A stretch of DNA of 64,000 nt from Vreelandella subterranea. GTDB lineage: Bacteria; Pseudomonadota; Gammaproteobacteria; Pseudomonadales; Halomonadaceae. Position numbers and translations under genes: made by a program. Shown here piece by piece: positions 39,762 to 47,728 of this stretch (positions are counted from its first letter, which is position 1; the number at the start of each line of letters is the position of its first letter). Under the pieces are notes generated by a model. The model did not search any database. It worked only from the letters and a program-made list of their open reading frames with translations, and had not been told where the DNA came from. Where the stretch lies: the NCBI RefSeq assembly GCF_900111305.1, contig NZ_FOGS01000001.1:372001-436000 (forward strand), written 5' to 3'.

Positions 39762-40649
39762 ATGATGCGCTGCTCCGCTGTGTCTTCCCTGTTCACTCGT
39801 ATTGGCCTGGTCGTCATGTGCCTGCTCGGCGGCTCGCCCGCCCAGGCGCAACTGGCCACCATCGACTGGACGGTGGCTGAAACCTTGATTGCCCTGGACG
39901 CCCCCATTGTCGGTGGCGCCCAAAAACAGGCCTACCATGAATGGGTGGGGGAACCACGGCTGCCCGGCGAAACCGCCGACCTGGGCCTGCGCAGCCAGCC
40001 CAACATGGAGCTGCTGGCAAAGATGCAACCCGAGCGGACCCTGATATCGCCCATGTTTGCCGGGTTAACGCCGCGTTTGGAGCGCATCGCCCCCGTCACC
40101 TCTGTCGAGCTTTACACACCTGGCAGCGACACCTGGGAAGAAATGCAAAGCATCACCAAGCAGATAGGCGAACTGGCGGACCGCGCACCTCAAGCGGCGC
40201 AACTGATCGAGCAGACGCATGCACTGATGGCCCAGCTGCGTGACGAACGACCCGACACGGCGCCGCTGTTGATGATCCAGTTTATGGATGCCCGCCACGT
40301 GCGCGTGTTCGGTGATAACAGCCTCTATAACGCTGTGCTGGAACAGCTTGATCTGCCCAACGCCTGGGATCAGGAGACCAACGCCTGGGGCTTTGCGCTG
40401 GTCGGCGTTGAAGAGCTGGCTCGCTATCCCGAGGCCACCCTGGTGATCGTCGACCCACTGCCCACCGGGGTCGAGGCGCAACTCGCGGAAAGCGGCCTGT
40501 GGCAGCAGCTATCCAGCGTCAAGAACGACCGACTTTTACGCCTGCCGCCGGTATGGAGCTTTGGCGCACTGCCCTCGGCGCAGCGCTTCGCCAGGGAGCT
40601 GGTCGCCGCGCTGGAAGACGCGCCCCAGGAAACGCTAAGTCCAGAGTGA
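39762..40649 (+). CDS. Iron-siderophore ABC transporter binding protein (FhuD-like)
   Basis: This protein of about 295 residues has a signal peptide (IGLVVMCLLGGSPAQA) and a type III periplasmic binding fold with two lobes joined by a long helix. IDWTVAETLIALDAPIVGG, PNMELLAKMQPERTLISP and LLRLPPVWSFGALPSAQRFA match FhuD/FecB-like proteins. The frame opens at an ATG at 39732, but that lies at the expected transcript start, so 39762 is preferred; the choice is uncertain. No FhuB permease or FhuC ATPase gene adjoins, which is unusual; they must be elsewhere or the gene has been separated from them. Confidence 0.85.
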   Translation: MMRCSAVSSLFTRIGLVVMCLLGGSPAQAQLATIDWTVAETLIALDAPIVGGAQKQAYHEWVGEPRLPGETADLGLRSQPNMELLAKMQPERTLISPMFAGLTPRLERIAPVTSVELYTPGSDTWEEMQSITKQIGELADRAPQAAQLIEQTHALMAQLRDERPDTAPLLMIQFMDARHVRVFGDNSLYNAVLEQLDLPNAWDQETNAWGFALVGVEELARYPEATLVIVDPLPTGVEAQLAESGLWQQLSSVKNDRLLRLPPVWSFGALPSAQRFARELVAALEDAPQETLSPE

Positions 40650-40748
40650 GCGCGGGCTGTGCCGCACCGCGCATCTGGCTACTCACCCTCTGATAAATAC
40701 GGTAGGTTAATAAGCATACGGTAATTAACAACCAGCGAGGGAACGCGC

Positions 40749-42257
40749 ATGACGCTTGCCATTGTGGCGACACGGGCCGGGGTCGGCCTGGACGCACCGG
40801 CAGTGCACGTGGAGGTGCACCTGGCCAACGGCTTGCCCGGTTTGACGTTAGTCGGCCTGCCGGAAACCGCCGTCAAGGAAAGCCGCGAACGGGTGCGCAG
40901 TGCCCTGGTCAACGCTGGTTTCGACTTCCCCAATACCCGGCGCATTACCCTTAACCTTGCCCCTGCCGATCTTCCCAAGGAAGGTGGCCGCTTCGACCTA
41001 CCCATCGCGCTGGGCATTCTTGCCGCCTCCGGGCAGATTCCGGTCGATGCCCTGGAAGGCATGGAGTTTGCGGGCGAACTGGCCCTGGACGGCAAGCTGC
41101 GCGCGGTACCCGGTATTCTGCCCTTTGCCCTGGCCACGCGGCGCGCCAAGAAGGCACTGATCATCCCCCGCGCCTGCGCCGATGAAGCCGCGCTTGCAGG
41201 TGATTTGCCGGTGCTGCCTGCGGACACCCTATGGGATGTCGTTGCCCACCTGCTCGACCAGGAGAAAATCCCGCCCCATCAACTGCCAGCCTCGGTCAAA
41301 AGCCCGGCGCCAATGGCCGACCTTGCCGACGTGCGTGGCCAGCAACAGGCCCGCCGCGCCCTGGAAGTCGCCGCTGCTGGCGGCCATAATCTGCTTTTCG
41401 CGGGCCCGCCAGGCACCGGCAAGACCATGCTCGCCAGTCGCCTGCCCGGTATATTGCCGCCACTCTCGGAAGAAGATGCGCTGGCCGTGGCGGCGGTGCG
41501 TTCGGTGTGCGGGCTGCCGCTGGAAGCCGACTGGGGCCAGCGACCCTTCAGGCAACCCCATCACAGTTCCAGCGCCGCGGCACTGGTGGGCGGCGGCACA
41601 AAACCCAAACCCGGCGAAATCTCGCTGGCCCACCATGGCGTGCTGTTCCTGGACGAGTTGCCGGAATTTTCCCGCAGCGTGCTGGAAGTCTTGAGACAAC
41701 CGCTGGAAACCGGCGAAATTCATCTGGCCCGCGCCAGCCACGAGCGCCGTTACCCGGCGCAATTTCAGCTGGTGGCGGCAATGAATCCCTGCCCCTGCGG
41801 GCACCTGGGCGACCCACGCAACCGCTGCCAGTGCACCGCCAGCCAAATCCAACGCTATCAGAACAGGCTGTCAGGCCCGCTGCTAGACCGCATCGACCTG
41901 CAGGTGGAAGTCCCGGCGCTGCCACCCGAGCAGCTCACCGCACAGACACAAGGCGAATCGTCGGAAGCCGTGCGTCGGCGCGTCATGGCCGCCCGGGAAC
42001 GGCAAACGGCAAGAGGTGCGCTCAACAGCCAGTTAAGCGGCAAAGCCCTGGAAACCGCCTGCGCGCTAAATGACGAGGAACGCGCCTGGCTGGCCGGGGT
42101 GCTGGAAAAACTCAAGCTCTCCGCCCGCGCCTACCACCGCGTGCTGCGCGTCGCACTCACCCTGGCCGACCTGCAGGGCGAACCCAAGCCCACCCAGCCG
42201 CATCTAATTGAGGCCATCGGCTACCGGCAGTTGGATAGGTTGTTGAAAGGCGCTTAG
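40749..42257 (+). CDS. comM: ComM/YifB family Mg-chelatase-like helicase
   Basis: The 502-residue AAA+ protein belongs to ComM, a hexameric helicase that drives branch migration during integration of natural transformation DNA. It has a Lon-protease-like N-terminal domain (residues 5-160), Walker A GPPGTGKTML near residue 220, Walker B GVLFLDELPEFSR near residue 298, and four Cys in NPCPCGHLGDPRNRCQC near residue 345 that may bind zinc. Two ATACGGTA repeats lie 19 bases apart upstream (40697-40723). Its stop overlaps that of the convergent flavin reductase. Confidence 0.93.
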   Translation: MTLAIVATRAGVGLDAPAVHVEVHLANGLPGLTLVGLPETAVKESRERVRSALVNAGFDFPNTRRITLNLAPADLPKEGGRFDLPIALGILAASGQIPVDALEGMEFAGELALDGKLRAVPGILPFALATRRAKKALIIPRACADEAALAGDLPVLPADTLWDVVAHLLDQEKIPPHQLPASVKSPAPMADLADVRGQQQARRALEVAAAGGHNLLFAGPPGTGKTMLASRLPGILPPLSEEDALAVAAVRSVCGLPLEADWGQRPFRQPHHSSSAAALVGGGTKPKPGEISLAHHGVLFLDELPEFSRSVLEVLRQPLETGEIHLARASHERRYPAQFQLVAAMNPCPCGHLGDPRNRCQCTASQIQRYQNRLSGPLLDRIDLQVEVPALPPEQLTAQTQGESSEAVRRRVMAARERQTARGALNSQLSGKALETACALNDEERAWLAGVLEKLKLSARAYHRVLRVALTLADLQGEPKPTQPHLIEAIGYRQLDRLLKGA

Positions 42258-42835
42258 CCGTGGGTCTTGGCCAGCGAATCGACCAGGCGCTGGCAGAGGG
42301 CATCAAGCTTTTGGCCGGTGGCCTCATCATGTAGCGCACCACTGTCGTTGAATGCACTGCCTGCCTGGGGAAGCGATAACGGCTGCGGCAGTACCGTCAG
42401 GCTGAGGTTGGCGAGTAGCTGCTGCGCCAGGGGCATGGCGCGAATACCGCCCAACCCACCGGGTGATGCTGCTACCAGGGCCGCCCACTTGCCCGCAAAG
42501 AGCCCCAGGCCCGGGGTGTCTTCATAGGGCCGCGATAGCCAGTCCAGGGTGTTCTTGAGCAGCGGCGTGATAAAGCCGTTGTATTCCGGCGAGGCAATAA
42601 ACACCGCTTGGTGCTCGGCGAGGATAGCGCGCAGCTTCAGCACATTGCCCGGCATGCCCTGGGCCTCAATGTCCTGGTCAAATAACGGGCAGGGATAATC
42701 CCTTAAATCGATAAAAGTGGCTTGGCCGCCCAGTGCCTCAATACGTTTGGCAGCGAGCTGGGCCAGCTGTTTGTTGAGTGACCCTTCACGGGCACTGCCA
42801 GCAAATACCAGTACTTTCGGTGGGGTATGGGTCAT
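42254..42835 (-). CDS. NADPH-dependent FMN reductase family protein
   Basis: The 193-residue flavodoxin-fold protein has the FMN phosphate loop GSAREGSLNKQLAQ near residue 12 and the flavin-contact motifs SPEYNGFITPLLKNTLDWLSR near residue 80 and ASPGGLGG. It resembles azoreductase and chromate or quinone reductases (ChrR/YieF-like). Its physiological substrate is unknown. The ATG at 42835 has CAGGAGCG upstream, better than the in-frame start at 42865. Confidence 0.88.
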   Translation of the reverse strand: MTHTPPKVLVFAGSAREGSLNKQLAQLAAKRIEALGGQATFIDLRDYPCPLFDQDIEAQGMPGNVLKLRAILAEHQAVFIASPEYNGFITPLLKNTLDWLSRPYEDTPGLGLFAGKWAALVAASPGGLGGIRAMPLAQQLLANLSLTVLPQPLSLPQAGSAFNDSGALHDEATGQKLDALCQRLVDSLAKTHG

Positions 42836-42939
42836 TGCACGCTCCTGATCAAAATGGACTGACATAAACGCATTCGACTAATCTTCGCACAGCCGTTGGG
42901 CGATAGCATTAACCCCTGCTCATATAAAGGGCTTAATAG

Positions 42940-43965
42940 TTAAAGGTTATCACCCGGCGATGACAGTGCTTGCCTGGTTGACGCTTCTGTCCTGGATGCC
43001 GCCACTTGATCGATGAACGCATCCAGGGCATCGAACAACGCACGGCGAATCGGCTCTGCTTCATTCACCAGGTGATGCCTGGCGTCAGGATGCCGGTAGA
43101 TCTGCGCGCCGGGAAATTTATCCTGCAGAATCGCCAGGTTCCATTCCCAGTCCACGGTAACGTCCTGCTCGCCCTGTAAAATCATCACCCGCAAATCCAG
43201 CGGGTCGCGGGCCAATAACCTGGGTATCCAGCGGCGCATGGCAGTAACCCAGGCCACACTCAGCTGATTGGGCTGCAAAGGGTCGTGCTCGCGTAGAAAC
43301 TCGATAAATTCCTGGTCGGTAGAGTTAGGGTGATACTTGCGCGGCAGCGCTTTCACAAAGGGGCTGGCGATCAGGTGCAGCCAGCTGGCCTGGCTCCAGC
43401 CCCAGGGACGAACCAAAGGTGCCAACAGCACTAGGCCGTCCCATCCCGCTGCATGGCGGCGGCTCAGTGCGTCGGTCGCCAGGATCGCTCCACCGGTACT
43501 TTGCCCGATGCCCAACCAGGGAGCAGGCGCCATGGACTGCTGGGCCAGAATGGTTTGCACATGCGTGAGGCAGTGCTGATAGTCGTCAAAGTCATCGATG
43601 GCGGCACGCGCGCCGCTGGAAAGCCCATGGCCGGGCAAATCCCACAGCACAACGCGCCAGCCTTTATTCAACAGGCGTTCAAGCAGATGGCGATAAAGCC
43701 CCAGGTGGTCGAAGTAGCCGTGAACGACAAAGGCGGTGCCTTTTGGTGCAGGCGGGCTCCATACCTGGCACCACAGCGCAAAACGTCCGGTATCGATAAA
43801 CCCTGCGTATACGTCCCGGGTGTCAAGGCGCAGCGCTTCCAGACCGTAGTGTTGAAAATAGTCATTCATCGCCGTGGCTAGGGTGTCACCAGGCACCAAG
43901 CGGGAGAGTGCTGAGTCGCCAGCGTGGCGGCGAAACAATGCCTCTAAATGATCGAACTCGCGCAT
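42940..43965 (-). CDS. Alpha/beta hydrolase, lysophospholipase-like
   Basis: The 341-residue protein has an alpha/beta hydrolase core: oxyanion region FVVHGYFDHLGLYRHLLE near residue 80, DLPGHGLSSG, the nucleophile Ser in GIGQSTGGAILA near residue 155, an Asp in LQGEQDVTVDW and the catalytic His in DARHHLVNEAEP near residue 300. This is the serine aminopeptidase S33/PldB-like group that cleaves lysophospholipids or monoacylglycerols. The ATG at 43965 follows AAGGAGAGG; a GTG two codons earlier is too close to that site. Confidence 0.87.
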   Translation of the reverse strand: MREFDHLEALFRRHAGDSALSRLVPGDTLATAMNDYFQHYGLEALRLDTRDVYAGFIDTGRFALWCQVWSPPAPKGTAFVVHGYFDHLGLYRHLLERLLNKGWRVVLWDLPGHGLSSGARAAIDDFDDYQHCLTHVQTILAQQSMAPAPWLGIGQSTGGAILATDALSRRHAAGWDGLVLLAPLVRPWGWSQASWLHLIASPFVKALPRKYHPNSTDQEFIEFLREHDPLQPNQLSVAWVTAMRRWIPRLLARDPLDLRVMILQGEQDVTVDWEWNLAILQDKFPGAQIYRHPDARHHLVNEAEPIRRALFDALDAFIDQVAASRTEASTRQALSSPGDNL

Positions 43966-44195
43966 TCGCACCTCTCCTTAAACCGCTCTTTCGCCACCGG
44001 CCAGTCAATCACCCATGGCGTCATTCCTTATCTTTTGGTCGAGCATGATAGCGCTTTAGCGTCTATGCTGTTTACATGCCCACACAGATATGGAATTATT
44101 TTCCACAAATAGTTTTTAAATGCGTTTTCATCTGACTGTGACGGGGCATCAGCCGAGCAACACGGCGTCACAGCCACCCTAACAGGAGAGTCTCC

Positions 44196-46370
44196 ATGAG
44201 CGAGCGTATCACGCGTCACCGTTTACAGGTGGCAGCCGACCTAGATCGTTTTATAAGCGAGCAGGCCCTGCCCGGCACCGGCGTCGACGAAAGCGCCTTC
44301 TGGGCAGGCGTCGATGCCCTATTTCACGATTTAACCCCCAAAAACCGCCAACTGCTAGAAGAACGTGATGTTCTTCAAGAAAAGCTGGACGCCTGGCATC
44401 GCGAAAACCCCGGCCCGGTTACCGACATGCCCGCCTACCGTCGCTTCTTGAAAGACACCGGCTACCTGGTCGACGCGCCCGCCAACGTCACCGCCACCAC
44501 TGCCAACGTTGACCGTGAAGTCGCCGTTCAGGCGGGTCCGCAGCTGGTCGTGCCGATGAGCAACGCGCGTTATGCCCTCAACGCCGCCAACGCCCGCTGG
44601 GGCAGCCTGTACGACGCGCTCTACGGCACCGACGTGATTTCCGAAGAAGACGGCGCGGAAAAGGGCACCAGCTTTAACCCCAAGCGTGGCGAAAAGGTCA
44701 TTGCCTATGCCCGTGGCGTCCTCGACCGCGCGGCGCCGCTGGCAACCGGCTCTCACCGTGATGCGGTGAACTATGCGATTCGCGATGAGCACCTGGTCGT
44801 CACGCTGGAAGGTGGCCGCGAAACCGGCCTGAAAGACCCGGGTAAATTGATCGGCTTTATCGGCGAGCAGGCCAAACCTGACGCGATTCTGCTGGGCAAC
44901 AACGGGTTGCACCTGGAAATCCAGATCGACGCCAACGACGCCATCGGTAAAACCGACCCGGCGGGTGTCAAGGACGTGGTGGCTGAAGCCGCGCTGACCG
45001 CGATCATGGACTGCGAAGACTCCGTGGCCGCCGTCGACTCGGAAGATAAAGTGGGCGTCTACAGCAACTGGCTCGGCCTGATGAAGGGCGACCTGGAAGA
45101 GAAGATCGAGAAAGGCGGCAAGACCTTTACTCGCAAGCTCAACGCTGACCGCACCTGGCAAACCACCGATGGCAGCAGCGTGACCCTACCGGGCCGCTCG
45201 CTGATGTTCGTGCGTAACGTCGGCCATCTGATGACCACCCCGGCGGTACTGGACGAGAACGGCAACGAACTGCCGGAAGGCATCCTCGATGCCGTCGTTA
45301 CCTCTTTGCTGGCGCTGCACGACCTCAAGAAAGACGCCGACCAGCCACGCAACTCGCGTGCGGGCTCGGTGTATATCGTCAAGCCGAAGATGCACGGCCC
45401 CAAAGAAGTCGCGTTTGCCAACGAGCTGTTCAGCCGCGTGGAAGACATCCTGGGCATGAACCGCGATACCCTGAAAATGGGCATCATGGACGAAGAACGC
45501 CGCACCACGGTCAACCTCAAGGCGTGTATTGCCGAAGCCACGTCGCGGGTGGTGTTCATTAACACCGGCTTCCTCGACCGCACCGGCGACGAAATGCACA
45601 CCGCCATGGAAGCGGGCCCCATGGTGCGCAAGGGCGACATGAAGAGCGCCGCCTGGATCCAGGCCTACGAGAAGAGCAATGTCCAGGTCGGTCTCGCCTG
45701 TGGTCTGCGCGGTCGCGCCCAGATCGGCAAGGGCATGTGGGCGATGCCCGATTTGATGCACAACATGCTTGAGCAGAAAATCGGCCACCCGAAAGCCGGC
45801 GCCAACACGGCCTGGGTGCCCTCGCCCACCGCCGCCGCGCTGCACGCGCTGCACTACCATCAGGTCAACGTCGCCGATGTTCAGCGCGAACTGGAAGCCC
45901 AGGGCGAGCCGGACTTCCTGGATGACCTGCTCACCGTGCCGGTGGCCGAAAACGCCAACTGGTCCGACGAGGAAATCCAGCAGGAACTGGACAACAACTG
46001 CCAGGGCATTCTGGGTTACGTAGTACGTTGGGTAGAGCACGGCGTGGGTTGCTCGAAAGTGCCGGATATCCACAACGTGGGCTTGATGGAAGACCGCGCC
46101 ACGCTGCGTATCTCCAGCCAGCACATTGCCAATTGGCTGCATCACGGCATTGTGGACGCGCCGCGCGTGGAAGAAACGCTCAAGCGCATGGCCAAGGTGG
46201 TGGACGAGCAGAACGCAGGCGACCCCAGCTACACCGCCATGAGCGCTAACTTCGAAGACTCTACCGCGTTCAAGGCGGCGTCCGACCTGATCTTCAAAGG
46301 CCGCGTCCAGCCGTCTGGCTACACCGAGCCGCTACTCCACGAGTGGCGCCAGGTGCATAAGGCGAAGTAA
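44196..46370 (+). CDS. glcB: Malate synthase G
   Basis: The 724-residue enzyme condenses glyoxylate with acetyl-CoA to malate, serving growth on glycolate, acetate or compounds yielding glyoxylate. Segments seen are [31 protein letters not shown] (metal and catalytic Asp region), [36 protein letters not shown], and the C-terminal catalytic Asp region [17 protein letters not shown]. The usual length is 720-725. An AACAGGAGAG site precedes the ATG. It is isolated from glcDEF and aceA in this window. Confidence 0.95.
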   Translation: MSERITRHRLQVAADLDRFISEQALPGTGVDESAFWAGVDALFHDLTPKNRQLLEERDVLQEKLDAWHRENPGPVTDMPAYRRFLKDTGYLVDAPANVTATTANVDREVAVQAGPQLVVPMSNARYALNAANARWGSLYDALYGTDVISEEDGAEKGTSFNPKRGEKVIAYARGVLDRAAPLATGSHRDAVNYAIRDEHLVVTLEGGRETGLKDPGKLIGFIGEQAKPDAILLGNNGLHLEIQIDANDAIGKTDPAGVKDVVAEAALTAIMDCEDSVAAVDSEDKVGVYSNWLGLMKGDLEEKIEKGGKTFTRKLNADRTWQTTDGSSVTLPGRSLMFVRNVGHLMTTPAVLDENGNELPEGILDAVVTSLLALHDLKKDADQPRNSRAGSVYIVKPKMHGPKEVAFANELFSRVEDILGMNRDTLKMGIMDEERRTTVNLKACIAEATSRVVFINTGFLDRTGDEMHTAMEAGPMVRKGDMKSAAWIQAYEKSNVQVGLACGLRGRAQIGKGMWAMPDLMHNMLEQKIGHPKAGANTAWVPSPTAAALHALHYHQVNVADVQRELEAQGEPDFLDDLLTVPVAENANWSDEEIQQELDNNCQGILGYVVRWVEHGVGCSKVPDIHNVGLMEDRATLRISSQHIANWLHHGIVDAPRVEETLKRMAKVVDEQNAGDPSYTAMSANFEDSTAFKAASDLIFKGRVQPSGYTEPLLHEWRQVHKAK

Positions 46371-46379
46371 ACTCGCCAA

Positions 46380-46403
46380 AGGTACTATCAGAGGTACTAT
46401 CAG
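46380..46403 (+). repeat. Tandem 12-bp repeat after glcB
   Basis: AGGTACTATCAG is repeated exactly at 46380-46391 and 46392-46403, just before the terminator. It looks like a small slippage duplication. Confidence 0.7.
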
Positions 46404-46432
46404 CCCCGGGGCGTTTGCCTCGGGGCTTTTTT
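46402..46432 (+). terminator. Rho-independent terminator after glcB
   Basis: AGCCCCGGGGC pairs with GCCTCGGGGCT (one G-T pair) around a GTTT loop and runs into six T residues. Confidence 0.88.
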
Positions 46433-46448
46433 ATGCAGGAAAACAACA

Positions 46449-46865
46449 ATGACCGTGATGACCGTCGAACAGATCGAACAGTTTCTCGATGAGGTCTTTC
46501 CCCAGCGCATGGGCAGGATTGAAAGCGTGGGAGAAATGAGTGCCACCATGCGCCTGACGATTGGTAACGAGCACCTGCGACCGGGGCCGCGTGTTTCCGG
46601 TCCTACCATGATGGGCTTTGCCGATGTGGCCATGTACGTCGCCATTCTGGCGCAGATTGGCCCGGAGCCGATGGCCGTGACCAGTGATCTGAACTGCCAC
46701 TTTCTACGCGCCGCCTCCGGCGATCACGACATCATCGCTCACGCCAAGCTGATCAAGCTCGGCCGCCGCCTGGCGGTGGGCGAGGTACAGATCGTCTCCA
46801 CCGCCGATGAGACTAAACCGGTCATCCACGTTACCGCCAGCTATGTGCTGCCGGATAAACCATGA
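46449..46865 (+). CDS. Hotdog-fold thioesterase (PaaI family)
   Basis: The 138-residue protein has the hotdog core: RPGPRVSGPTMMGFADVAMYVAIL near residue 45 and TSDLNCHFLRAASGD near residue 78, where an Asn/Asp and Gly-rich helix normally bind acyl-CoA. It probably hydrolyses a short or medium acyl-CoA thioester; the substrate is unknown. The ribosome site is CAGGAAAAC. It is convergent with the DUF411 gene. Confidence 0.82.
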   Translation: MTVMTVEQIEQFLDEVFPQRMGRIESVGEMSATMRLTIGNEHLRPGPRVSGPTMMGFADVAMYVAILAQIGPEPMAVTSDLNCHFLRAASGDHDIIAHAKLIKLGRRLAVGEVQIVSTADETKPVIHVTASYVLPDKP

Positions 46866-46877
46866 CGCGACCTTCAA

Positions 46878-47321
46878 TCACGGCTCAAGCGTCATAAAGG
46901 GGGCGTCTTCCTGGTCGGTGAAGGTATACACCTCATAGGGTTCGCTCTGAGGCCCTGGCATGCCCGGCGTGCCAATGGGCATACCGGCCAGGCCGATACC
47001 ACCGACGTCAGGCTGCTCGTCAAACAGCTTGGTGACGGCTTCCATCGGCACATGGCCCTCAATCCAGTAGTCACCCATCTCAATGGTGTGGCAGGAGCCA
47101 AGCCCATAGGGCACGCCCGCCTGCTGCTTGATCTCGCCGAGTTGAGCATCATCGACAATGGTGACGTCAACGCCCTGTTCTTCCAGATGACGCGCATACT
47201 CATCGCAGCAGCCGCACTGGGGGTTTTTGTAGAGCGTGGCTTCATCGGGCAGCGCGGCCTGGGCCGAGGTGGCACCGAAAAGCAATGCGCTGGATAGCAA
47301 CGAGGCAGTTAAACGCTTCAT
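46878..47321 (-). CDS. DUF411 family periplasmic metal-binding protein
   Basis: The 147-residue protein has a signal peptide (SLLSSALLFGATSAQA) and a thioredoxin-like DUF411 domain. The motif LYKNPQCGCCDEYARHLE near residue 30 carries Cys residues likely to bind a metal, and GLGSCHTIEMGDYWIEGHVP holds a further Cys-His pair. DUF411 proteins are often found with copper and other metal resistance genes. Its ATG overlaps the stop of the upstream small membrane gene (ATGA), and a MerR-type promoter drives both. Cys plus Met-rich segments near the end (GMPIGTPGMPG) would suit copper(I); that is inference. Confidence 0.88.
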   Translation of the reverse strand: MKRLTASLLSSALLFGATSAQAALPDEATLYKNPQCGCCDEYARHLEEQGVDVTIVDDAQLGEIKQQAGVPYGLGSCHTIEMGDYWIEGHVPMEAVTKLFDEQPDVGGIGLAGMPIGTPGMPGPQSEPYEVYTFTDQEDAPFMTLEP

Positions 47322-47467
47322 GAGGGATCTCCCTGTGAGGTACGGCTAAACAAATATTTTGCCAGCGCGGCGATACCCAAGCCGACAAGCAGTAGAAAAG
47401 CCAGCGGCATCAACCAGCCAAACCAGCCCATGGAACTCATCAAAGCAAAACAATCTGCGTTCATCAT
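47318..47467 (-). CDS. Small single-span membrane protein (49 aa) upstream of the DUF411 gene
   Basis: An open frame from ATG at 47467 (a second ATG is at 47464) to TGA at 47318 encodes 49 residues. One membrane helix is evident (GWLMPLAFLLLVGLGIAALA), preceded by a Met-, Cys- and Trp-containing segment and followed by KYLFSRTSQ. The ribosome site CGGGAGAG lies 6 bases before the ATG. Its TGA overlaps the ATG of the DUF411 gene, so translation is coupled. The -10 of the MerR-type promoter is about 30 bases upstream. These three points make it a real gene although it falls below usual length cutoffs. No family is recognised. Confidence 0.75.
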   Translation of the reverse strand: MMNADCFALMSSMGWFGWLMPLAFLLLVGLGIAALAKYLFSRTSQGDPS

Positions 47468-47498
47468 GGCAACTCTCCCGACAAGTGGACACAAATCA

Positions 47499-47530
47499 AG
47501 CGTACAACCCTGGGGTTACCCCAAGGTCAA
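47499..47530 (-). promoter_or_regulatory. MerR-type metal-responsive promoter and operator
   Basis: On the reverse strand a -35 TTGACC is followed by a stretched 19-20 base spacer and a -10 near GTACGCT. Within the spacer is the dyad ACCTTGGGG-TAA-CCCCAGGGT (47507-47527), with 8 of 9 arm positions matching. This is the layout of CueR/MerR-family promoters such as E. coli copA, whose -35 region also reads TTGACCTT. It points at the 49-aa membrane gene and the DUF411 gene. No MerR-family gene lies within the window. Confidence 0.8.
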
Positions 47531-47728
47531 GCGTTCGTTGCGATTCTCCCCCTCGTCAGTTCCAACCGTTTGATCGACATGACGTCGATCACGCTTTGTT
47601 CATGTTAGCGTACACTGTTGGTGCCAAAGTCATCGTTTCGAACGCTATTGAACAAATCTATTACAGATTAAAGGTTATGTGTCGATACTAGCTATACCAC
47701 TACTAGTCAAAGGGTCGGCGGTCTATAA

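Noticed and set aside
45186..46145. 319-residue reverse frame over malate synthase
   Set aside because: It is antisense to a certain enzyme gene and has no ribosome site or family.
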